This document shows, one piece after another, positions 1 through 5,325 of a stretch of DNA of 8,272 nt. Below the pieces are notes generated by a model. It was not told where the DNA came from. It saw only the letters and a program-made list of their open reading frames with translations, and ran no database searches. This DNA is from DASVHS01 sp036390755. Its GTDB lineage: Bacteria > Acidobacteriota > Thermoanaerobaculia > Gp7-AA8. The DNA is taken from positions 1-8,272 of the forward strand of contig DASWBH010000073.1 in the NCBI GenBank assembly GCA_036390755.1, in the 5' to 3' direction. The translations under genes were made by a program, and so were the position numbers. Within the stretch, counting starts at the first letter, position 1, and each line of letters starts with the position of its first letter.

Positions 1-582
1 CGCGATGGTCGAGAACCAGACGAGCATGATCGGACCGAATACGGCGCCGACTCCGCGCGTCCCGCGGCGCTGAAAGATGAACAGGATGACCAGAATGACG
101 ATGGTGATCGGGATGACGTACGGCTTGAAGAACGGCGTGGCGATCTCCAGGCCTTCGACCGCGCTGAGCACCGAGATCGCCGGCGTGATCATGCCGTCGC
201 CGTAGAGCAACGCCGCGCCGAACACGCCGAGCGTGAGCAGAATCCCCTTGACGAGCGCCGTGCGGGTGCGGTCCAGACCGACGAGTCCCATCAGCGCGAG
301 GATGCCGCCCTCGCCGCGATTGTCGAAGCGGAGAACGTAGACGTGGTACTTCACCGTGACCACGATGACGAGCGACCAGAAGATCAGGGAGAGAATGCCG
401 TAGACGTTGGCCTGCGTCAGCGGAACGGGATGCGAGCCGTAAAAGCACTCGCGCATCGCGTACAGCGGGCTGGTGCCGATGTCGCCGTAGACGATTCCGA
501 GGGCCAGGAGCGCGAGCGCGCCGAGCCGGCGGCCGCTTGGCTCCTCCCGATGATGTTCGATGGACACCGCTTCGACTGCCAC
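1..582 (-). CDS. kup: Kup-family potassium transporter, N-terminal part (cut by left edge)
   Basis: A KUP/HAK/KT-type K+ uptake permease, an inner-membrane protein that normally brings in potassium with protons. The 194 visible codons match the family N-terminus: GDIGTSPLYA at residues 33-42 (first membrane segment), a segment at about 61-77 ending VTVKYHVYVL, DNRGEGGILAL at 87-97, the signature YGDGMITPAISVLSAVEG at 127-144, and a hydrophobic segment at about 155-170 followed by the basic QRRGTRG stretch. Family members are usually 620-700 residues, so about two thirds lie beyond base 1. I chose the GTG at 582-580 because it gives a short cytosolic leader before the first membrane segment and has a purine-rich GGGAAGAGG just upstream. 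In-frame stops lie at 682-687, and a TTG at 672-670 is the only longer option I see. No frameshift is visible. The family call is firm; whether this copy is the main K+ importer cannot be told. Confidence 0.95.
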   Translation of the reverse strand, partial: MAVEAVSIEHHREEPSGRRLGALALLALGIVYGDIGTSPLYAMRECFYGSHPVPLTQANVYGILSLIFWSLVIVVTVKYHVYVLRFDNRGEGGILALMGLVGLDRTRTALVKGILLTLGVFGAALLYGDGMITPAISVLSAVEGLEIATPFFKPYVIPITIVILVILFIFQRRGTRGVGAVFGPIMLVWFSTIA

Positions 583-671
583 GTGCCTCTTCCCGGCGCG
601 CGTTTCGCCAGCGCGACCGCCGAGTCTACGGTGCGGAACGCGAGCGCACGCATTAAGAATGTCTAAAGGCA

Positions 672-857
672 ATGAAGCGATTCATTACACTCGCGATATC
701 CATCGTCAGCGTCAACGATCTCGACACACCGGTGAACGCTGCGGCGACGTTCGGCGCGATGGTCAGCTTCGATCGCGGGCGAGGCCGCAAGCTCGACATC
801 GTCGTGCAGCCGCGTTCACGCGACGCTCTTCACGTCGACAGTCAACATCAGCTGTGA
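672..857 (+). other. Doubtful small secreted ORF, possibly a broken gene
   Basis: A 61-codon ORF begins MKRFITLAISIVSV, which resembles a weak signal peptide, but its later part is polar with no recognisable domain. Another frame (mod 3 = 1) is open from about 736 and from about 766 reads as a plausible secreted Ser/Thr/Cys-rich peptide, with NISCDSSGTCAG and NFAQFAACHS, before running straight into the palindromic repeat at 916. That second frame has no good start of its own. Together they could be one small exported protein split by a frameshift and truncated by the repeat, or simply non-coding DNA. AAAGG lies only 2 bases before the ATG, a poor ribosome site. I see no homology to any family. 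The rest of 583-1033 apart from the repeat holds nothing else I can identify. Confidence 0.2.
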
Positions 858-915
858 CAGCTCGGGAACATGTGCCGGCTCCGCGCGAGGGTCGAACTTC
901 GCGCAGTTTGCGGCG

Positions 916-1009
916 TGTCATTCCGAGCCGCGCAGACGGCGAGGAATCCGGGCGGTGGTGCGCAAGCCTCCGCCCAGATTCCTCGCGCTCTGCGGCGCTC
1001 GGAATGACA
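916..1009. repeat. Dispersed palindromic repeat, copy 1 (94-base imperfect hairpin)
   Basis: The ends are a perfect 13-base inverted repeat, TGTCATTCCGAGC at 916-928 and GCTCGGAATGACA at 997-1009. An inner 16-base arm (940-955) pairs with 970-985 with a single mismatch, leaving a 14-base apical loop at 956-969. The segment between the arms pairs partly through GCAGA/TCTGC. A homologous copy lies at 5242-5325. The first 42 bases of the core agree at 38 positions, and the right halves share CCAGATTCCTCG and CGCTCGGAATGAC. There is no ORF, so this looks like a small non-autonomous REP/MITE-like element. It sits directly before the sugar dehydrogenase gene and could form a strong RNA hairpin in that gene's leader if transcription starts upstream. 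Confidence 0.9.
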
Positions 1010-1033
1010 TCAGTCTTGCAGGCGACTTCGGCA

Positions 1034-2185
1034 ATGCGACCCCGAGTCCTTTTCCTCGCCATCGCTCTCGTCACCACGACCATTTCCGCGCAGCAGCTCG
1101 CACTCAAACAGGTCGCCAGCGGCCTCGACCTGCCGGTCTCGATCGCGCACACGAACGACACGCGCCTCTTCATCGTCAGCCAGCACGGCACGATCGTGAT
1201 CTTCGACGGCACGCGCATTTTGCCGTCGCCGTTCCTCGATGTTCGGTCTCTCATCAGCTGCTGCAGCGAACGCGGCCTCCTCGGCCTGGCGTTTCACCCG
1301 CGCTATCGCGACAACGGGCAGTTCTTCATTTACTACACGGATCCGGCGGGCGATATCCACATCGCGCGGTACAACGTCAGTCCGCTCGATCCGAATCGAG
1401 CAGATCCGACTTCAGGACAGATACTGCTGACGATCGTTCATCAGAAATTTCCGAACCACAACGGCGGGCAATTACAGTTCGGCCCGGATGGGTACCTCTA
1501 CGCCGGCGTCGGCGACGGCGGCTCGGGTGGTGATCCCGACCAAAATGGCCAGAACCTGAACGTTCTTCTCGCCAAGCTGTTGCGGATCGACGTTGACAAT
1601 GGTTCGCCGTACGGTGTCCCTACGTCGAATCCGTTTTCCCCCGGCTTCAGCGCACGTCCGGAGATCTGGGCGTACGGCCTGCGCAATCCGTGGCGCTTCT
1701 CGTTCGACCGCGCCACCGGCGACCTCTGGATCGCCGACGTGGGCCAGAACGCGTTCGAGGAAGTCGATCTGCAGCCGGCCGGCGACATCGGCGGCGAAAA
1801 CTACGGCTGGAGAATCACTGAGGGCCGGCACTGCTTCAATCCGAATCCGTGCGACACGAACGGCATCACGATGCCGATCATTGAATACGACCATAGCAAC
1901 GGCGCGTGCTCGGTCACCGGCGGCTATCGCTACCGCGGTACGCAGTCGGTGCGCCTGCAGGGCACGTATCTGTACGCCGACTTCTGCACCGGCAACATCT
2001 TCGGGGCGACGCCGCTCGGCACGAGCTGGACCTCGCGGCAGTTGCTTGCGGCGAAGTTCAAGAACCTCAGCACATTCGGCGAGGATGCGTCGGGCGAGTT
2101 GTATGTCGTGAACTACCTCGGCGGAGTGCTCTACCAGATCGTCGACACGCAGCCGCCGCCGAAGCGGCGGGCGGTGGCTCACTGA
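1034..2185 (+). CDS. Exported PQQ-dependent soluble sugar (aldose) dehydrogenase
   Basis: Predicted soluble six-bladed beta-propeller quinoprotein of the GSDH/Yli I group, which oxidises aldose sugars with PQQ outside the cytoplasm. It has 383 residues, a normal length. Residues 1-19 form a signal peptide (MRPR, hydrophobic core, TISA). Family motifs follow in order: GLLGLAFHPRY at 81-91, NHNGGQLQFGPDGYLYAG at 141-158 (His142 aligns with the catalytic-base position), GDGGSGGDP at 160-168, LLRIDVD at 182-188, YGLRNPWRFSFD at 214-225 (an Arg expected to contact PQQ), DLWIADVGQNAFEEVD at 230-245, and NYGWRITEG at 256-264. The Cys pairs 267/273 and 292/318 could form disulfides. The tail PPPKRRAVAH is basic. 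An in-frame ATG at 1004 lies inside the upstream repeat and would add 10 residues; I prefer 1034 for the signal peptide, although neither has a clear ribosome site. The physiological sugar cannot be inferred, and no PQQ synthesis genes are here. Confidence 0.93.
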   Translation: MRPRVLFLAIALVTTTISAQQLALKQVASGLDLPVSIAHTNDTRLFIVSQHGTIVIFDGTRILPSPFLDVRSLISCCSERGLLGLAFHPRYRDNGQFFIYYTDPAGDIHIARYNVSPLDPNRADPTSGQILLTIVHQKFPNHNGGQLQFGPDGYLYAGVGDGGSGGDPDQNGQNLNVLLAKLLRIDVDNGSPYGVPTSNPFSPGFSARPEIWAYGLRNPWRFSFDRATGDLWIADVGQNAFEEVDLQPAGDIGGENYGWRITEGRHCFNPNPCDTNGITMPIIEYDHSNGACSVTGGYRYRGTQSVRLQGTYLYADFCTGNIFGATPLGTSWTSRQLLAAKFKNLSTFGEDASGELYVVNYLGGVLYQIVDTQPPPKRRAVAH

Positions 2186-2838
2186 CGAGGCGTTTCGATC
2201 GATTCGTCGCCGCGCTCGCATGCGCGCGCGTCTCCGACCGCGCGTGCAACCAGTACTCGTCGATCGACGGTGACCGCCGCGGCAACGCGGTTCGCCGCCG
2301 CAATCTGAAGCGCTACCTCGAAGAAATCGACGCGATCGGTCCCGACACGCTGCTCGTCGGCGAAGCGCCGAGCTACCGCGGCGGCCGCCTGACGGGCATC
2401 CCGTTCGTCAGCGAGCGCGTCATGCTCGACGGCGTGTCCATCCTCTCCCCGCCCCGCCACATCCTCGGACGCGAGCGCGGATATCGCAAAGCGACTGCTG
2501 CCGACGAGATTTCGACCGAGGCCAGCGCGACGATGGTGTGGTCGACGATCCGGGAGATCGATCCGCTGCCGATGCTCTGGAACGCGTTTCCGTTCCATCC
2601 CTTCGATCGCGGCAATCCGCGCACGAATCGGATGCCGACCTCCGCCGAGCTCGTCATCGGCCAGGACTTTTTGCGCGCGCTCATCCGGCTGTTCGAATTC
2701 CGGTGCATCGTCGCGATCGGCAATCAAGCCTCTGCGTCGCTCGCGCGGCTCGAGATCGCGCACGAAAAAGTGCGGCACCCATCGCAGGGCGGAAAGCAGA
2801 AGTTCGTCGGCGGAATGGCGCGTCTATCCAGTCGCTAG
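2182..2838 (+). CDS. Uracil-DNA glycosylase-like protein (CTG start inferred)
   Basis: A member of the uracil-DNA glycosylase-like superfamily, which removes uracil or damaged bases from DNA in base-excision repair. With the CTG at 2182 as start it has 218 residues. Visible motifs are LLVGEAPSYRGGRLTG at 57-72 (motif I, GEAP, forming the base-binding and water-activating loop in family 4/5 enzymes), PFVSERVML at 74-82, WNAFPFHP at 133-140, CIVAIGNQA at 175-183 and RHPSQGG at 198-204 (motif II, HPS). The N-terminus TRRFDRFVAAL...ACNQYS looks like the expected start of this family and is encoded from the codon after the CTG. No ATG, GTG or TTG lies in frame near there; the next one (ATG at 2422) falls after motif I. 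The CTG overlaps the dehydrogenase stop as CTGA, with GGCGGTGG just upstream, suggesting translational coupling. Its DNA substrate is unknown, and no Fe-S cysteine cluster is evident. It ends 13 bases before the convergent moaA stop. Confidence 0.82.
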   Translation: MTRRFDRFVAALACARVSDRACNQYSSIDGDRRGNAVRRRNLKRYLEEIDAIGPDTLLVGEAPSYRGGRLTGIPFVSERVMLDGVSILSPPRHILGRERGYRKATAADEISTEASATMVWSTIREIDPLPMLWNAFPFHPFDRGNPRTNRMPTSAELVIGQDFLRALIRLFEFRCIVAIGNQASASLARLEIAHEKVRHPSQGGKQKFVGGMARLSSR

Positions 2839-2854
2839 TTGCAACGGACAACTA
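2836..2854. terminator. Small dyad joining two convergent stop codons (possible weak terminator)
   Basis: TAGTTG at 2836-2841 and CAACTA at 2849-2854 form a 6-base stem with a 7-base loop. The left arm contains the TAG of the glycosylase gene and the right arm contains the TAG of moaA on the minus strand. The stem is weak and lacks a T-tract on either side, so a terminator role is only a guess. Confidence 0.3.
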
Positions 2855-3862
2855 CCCTCCGATGTGCGACATCTCGACCCTCTTCAGGTCCGTTGTCGCT
2901 TCCGACCGGATCTCCGAGTACCGATCCTGCCGCATGCGCCACGCGCCGCCGATCGCTGCGAGGATGTCGTCATCCGACGAGCCGCCGCGGAGCAGCGCAC
3001 GTAAGTCGCGCCCCTTTCCCGCGAACAGACACGTATACAGCTCGCCTTCGGCGGAGAGGCGGGCGCGCGTGCAGCTGCCGCAGAACGGCTGCGTGACCGA
3101 CGTGATGATGCCGATCTCGCCCGCGCCATCCGCGTAACGCCAGCGCTGCGCGACTTCCCCGAAGTAGTTCGGCTCGATCGCCACGAGCGGCCACTCGCGG
3201 TCGATGCGCTCCCTGATCTCGGCGCCGCTGACGACATCGTCGATGCGCCAGCCGTTCGTGTTGCCCACATCCATGTACTCGATGAACCGCACGATCATGC
3301 CCGTGCCGCGGAAGCGCCGCGCGATGTCTACGAACGTGTCGTGATTGTTCCCGCGGATCACGACGCAATCGATCTTCACCGGACTGAGTCCGGCGGCATC
3401 TGCAGCGTCGAGCGCCTCGAGCACGCGCGAGACCGGCACGCCCGCGTCGTTCATCTTCCGGAACTCGCGATCGTCGAGCGAATCGAGGCTGACGCTGATG
3501 CGCCGCAGGCCGGCGGCCTTCAGCGCGCGCGCTTTCTCGCGCGTCAACAGCGAACCGTTCGTCGTCAGAGTCAGATCGTCGATGCCCTCGACGTTCGCCA
3601 GCATCTCGATGAGCCGCTCGATGTTGCGGCGGATGAGCGGCTCGCCGCCGGTGAGGCGGATCTTCTGCACGCCCAGCTTCGCGAACGAGCGTGCCAGGCG
3701 GGCGATCTCTTCGAAGGTCAGCAGCTGCGAGCGCTCGGCGAAAACGAAGTCGCGGCCGAACACTTCGCGCGGCATGCAGTACACGCAGCGGAAATTGCAG
3801 CGGTCGGTAATCGACACGCGCAAATCGTGAAGGGGCCTTCCGAGGAGGTCGACCGTGGACAT
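2852..3862 (-). CDS. moaA: GTP 3',8-cyclase MoaA (molybdenum cofactor synthesis)
   Basis: A radical-SAM enzyme that carries out the first step of molybdopterin synthesis, converting GTP to 3',8-cyclo-7,8-dihydro-GTP, which MoaC then processes. It has 336 residues, typical for the family. The SAM-binding 4Fe-4S cluster motif is DRCNFRCVYC (Cys22, Cys26, Cys29). The GGE motif is RLTGGEP at 69-75. The C-terminal substrate-binding cluster is FCGSCTRARL (Cys261, Cys264) with Cys278 in YTCLF, in the standard C-x2-C-x13-C spacing. The protein ends in the conserved Gly-Gly (SHIGG), which inserts into the active site. The ATG at 3862-3860 gives the normal N-terminus MSTVDLLGRPLHDLRVS. It has no clear ribosome site and starts 14 bases after the upstream hydrolase stop, so it is probably cotranscribed with it. 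No moaC, moaE, mog, moe or molybdenum transporter gene is nearby. Confidence 0.97.
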   Translation of the reverse strand: MSTVDLLGRPLHDLRVSITDRCNFRCVYCMPREVFGRDFVFAERSQLLTFEEIARLARSFAKLGVQKIRLTGGEPLIRRNIERLIEMLANVEGIDDLTLTTNGSLLTREKARALKAAGLRRISVSLDSLDDREFRKMNDAGVPVSRVLEALDAADAAGLSPVKIDCVVIRGNNHDTFVDIARRFRGTGMIVRFIEYMDVGNTNGWRIDDVVSGAEIRERIDREWPLVAIEPNYFGEVAQRWRYADGAGEIGIITSVTQPFCGSCTRARLSAEGELYTCLFAGKGRDLRALLRGGSSDDDILAAIGGAWRMRQDRYSEIRSEATTDLKRVEMSHIGG

Positions 3863-3876
3863 TTGGAAGCAAGAAA

Positions 3877-4746
3877 CTACTGCGGAGGGTACAAAAACTC
3901 CAGCACTTTGCGGGCGCGGCCGGCCCAGGCGCGCTCGCTGTGATCGCCGCGGCGCTCCTCGTGATACTGCAAGTTCTCCTCGGTCCAGCCCCTGGCGCGC
4001 AACCGGTCGCGAAGCGCTTTTGCACCCGAAATCGCCTCCGCTCCCTCCCGTCCGCCGGCGTCGAGCCACACCCACGGCCGGCGCTCGCTGCGAAACTCGT
4101 CGATCTCGCGCAGGATGACTTGATCGTGCCACCACACTGACGGCGACAGCGCAGCCACACGGCCGAACGCCTCGGGATGCGCGAGGGCCACGTGCATCGA
4201 GACCAGCCCGCCCAGCGACGATCCGCCGATGCCTGTGGTTTCGCCATCGGTCATGGTGCGATAGCGCGAGTCGATCAGCGGCTTCAGCTCTTCCAGCAGC
4301 ATGCGGGCGTAATCATCGGCGCGTCCGCCGCCGTTCTTGATCGGATCGTGCGTCGGTGCGTACTCGTCGATCCGAGCTGTCCCGGCGTTGTCGACTCCGA
4401 CGATGATCATCGGCGACGCGGTTCGCTCCCCGATCGCGTCGTCGGCGGCCTCGCGCAATCGCCATGAGTGACCGGCAAACGAGCGCTCAGCCTCGAACAG
4501 GTTCTGACCATCCTGCATGTAGAGCACGGGATAGCGGCGGTCGCCGCGCTCGTCATAGCCGGCCGGCACGTAAATGGTGATGTCGCGCGTGTTCTCGAGA
4601 ATCTTCGACTCGAATCCGGCAATGCGATCGAGCCGTCCGGCCCGCACGGCCGTACGCCGGTTGACGAAGCGTACCGCCCGACGGAAGGTCGAGCGGAGAG
4701 TCTCACGCATGTCGAGCATTTGCGTTTCGGGTTCGGGAACGGTCAC
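3877..4746 (-). CDS. Fes/esterase D-type alpha/beta-hydrolase
   Basis: A putative cytosolic serine esterase of the Esterase/Fes family (the EstD, enterochelin-esterase and antigen-85 type). It has 289 residues from the GTG at 4746. Residues around 46-79 show the family's early strands (SKILENTRDITIYVP, then YPVLYMQDGQNLF, where the MQDGQNLF motif helps form the oxyanion region). The nucleophile elbow is GIGGSSLGG, with Ser177 as nucleophile. The likely acid is Asp229 in WLDAGGREG, and the likely base is His269 in GDHSERAW. No signal peptide is evident. Its GTG overlaps the flavin reductase stop as GTGA, which argues for coupled translation; in-frame ATGs at 4719 and 4710 are alternatives that lose nothing recognisable. 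No strong ribosome site is visible for any of them. The substrate is unknown; the family includes S-formylglutathione, siderophore and acyl esterases, and nothing nearby points to one of these. Confidence 0.88.
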   Translation of the reverse strand: MTVPEPETQMLDMRETLRSTFRRAVRFVNRRTAVRAGRLDRIAGFESKILENTRDITIYVPAGYDERGDRRYPVLYMQDGQNLFEAERSFAGHSWRLREAADDAIGERTASPMIIVGVDNAGTARIDEYAPTHDPIKNGGGRADDYARMLLEELKPLIDSRYRTMTDGETTGIGGSSLGGLVSMHVALAHPEAFGRVAALSPSVWWHDQVILREIDEFRSERRPWVWLDAGGREGAEAISGAKALRDRLRARGWTEENLQYHEERRGDHSERAWAGRARKVLEFLYPPQ

Positions 4747-5216
4747 GCGCTGATCTGGCGATACGCGCTGCGGAAGTACAGCAGCGGAGCGCCTTCGCGC
4801 GCGTGTACTGCGATAACCGCGCCGACGAAGATGGAGTGGTCGCCGCCGGCGAGTTGATTGTCGACGCGGCATTCGATCGTGCAGAGCGCGCCGTCGATCA
4901 GCGGAACGCCCGTTTCGCCGCGCTGCGTCGCGATGCCTTCGAACTTGTCGTCGAGCTTCGTCGCGAACCGATTCGAGACGTCGCCCTGCTCGGCGGCCAG
5001 GATGCTGATGCCGAACTTCTGCGCGGCGGCGATGACGTCGTGCGACTTCACCCCCCGTTCGATGCAGACGAGCACGAGCGGCGGGTGCAGCGACAGGGAC
5101 GCGAACGACGCCACGGTCAGGCCGTACGGCTTGCCCTCGTGCTCCGTCGTCACGACGGTGACGCCGCTCGCGAAGTGCGACATCGCCATCTTGAACTGCG
5201 CGTCATCGACGGGCAT
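4743..5216 (-). CDS. Flavin reductase-like FMN-binding protein
   Basis: A small flavoprotein of the flavin-reductase-like family (HpaC/NTAB/DIM6 group). Such proteins use NAD(P)H to reduce free FMN or FAD for a partner monooxygenase, or carry FMN themselves. It has 157 residues, a normal length. Family motifs are HFASGVTVVTT at 14-24, YGLTVASFASLSLHPPLVLVCI at 31-52 (flavin phosphate and ring contacts), NRFATKLDDKFEG at 82-94, CTIECRV at 112-118, GDHSIFVGAV at 125-134 (the GDH motif), and PLLYFRSAYRQI at 144-155. I chose the ATG at 5216, which starts MPVDDAQF just before the conserved domain. An ATG at 5246 would add 10 residues encoded partly by the palindromic repeat. It is the first gene of a tight trio with the hydrolase and moaA. 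No partner monooxygenase lies in the trio, so the acceptor is unknown. Confidence 0.9.
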   Translation of the reverse strand: MPVDDAQFKMAMSHFASGVTVVTTEHEGKPYGLTVASFASLSLHPPLVLVCIERGVKSHDVIAAAQKFGISILAAEQGDVSNRFATKLDDKFEGIATQRGETGVPLIDGALCTIECRVDNQLAGGDHSIFVGAVIAVHAREGAPLLYFRSAYRQISA

Positions 5217-5224
5217 GGCGCGCG

Positions 5225-5230
5225 AGTATA
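5225..5230 (-). promoter_or_regulatory. Candidate -10 box for the flavin reductase trio, giving a very short leader
   Basis: On the minus strand TATACT ends 8 bases before the ATG at 5216. Transcription starting at the usual distance would begin at or within a base or two of the start codon. No Shine-Dalgarno sequence is present and no good -35 hexamer is seen 16-18 bases upstream, where the repeat lies. This is suggestive only. Confidence 0.35.
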
Positions 5231-5241
5231 TGAAAACAGAC

Positions 5242-5325
5242 GTCATTCTGAGCCGCGAAGACGGCGAAGAATCCGGGAGGTGGAACGCGCCGCCACCCAG
5301 ATTCCTCGCTCACGCTCGGAATGAC
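5242..5325. repeat. Dispersed palindromic repeat, copy 2 (84-base imperfect hairpin)
   Basis: Homologous to the repeat at 916-1009. The outer arms are GTCATTCTGAGC at 5242-5253 and GCTCGGAATGAC at 5314-5325, with one C-to-T difference that leaves a G-T type pair in one strand. Inner arms GAAGAATCCGGGAGGTGG and CCACCCAGATTCCTC fold back on each other. Copy 2 is shorter than copy 1 because the segment between the right inner and outer arms is reduced from about 10 bases to 4. It fills the gap between the FAD oxidoreductase and the flavin reductase and overlaps the 3' end of the oxidoreductase gene. As RNA it would form a strong hairpin just after the oxidoreductase stop, so it may also act as a terminator or mRNA stabiliser. 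Confidence 0.9.

Noticed and set aside
916..1009. CRISPR array or tRNA-like structure
   Set aside because: There are only two dispersed copies 4.3 kb apart with no spacers, and the fold is one long hairpin rather than a cloverleaf.
1906..2181. Extended N-terminus of the glycosylase reaching back into the dehydrogenase gene
   Set aside because: The extra residues are out-of-frame dehydrogenase codons with no family resemblance. The family-like N-terminus begins at the CTG at 2182.
1472..2221. Minus-strand open frame opposite the sugar dehydrogenase
   Set aside because: It is a shadow of a gene with a full set of propeller motifs, and it has no recognisable content of its own.
3863..4135. Extended MoaA start at 4135
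   Set aside because: It would read out of frame through the hydrolase gene. MoaA proteins normally begin just before the DLLGRPLHDLR motif, as at 3862.
2970..4247. Long minus-strand open frame covering moaA and part of the hydrolase
   Set aside because: It runs in another frame across two genes with complete catalytic motifs. Its Arg/Ala-rich composition is typical of out-of-frame GC-rich DNA.
4747..4872. Extended hydrolase start at 4872
   Set aside because: The added residues are Arg-rich out-of-frame codons of the flavin reductase. The GTG at 4746 gives the usual 4-base overlap.
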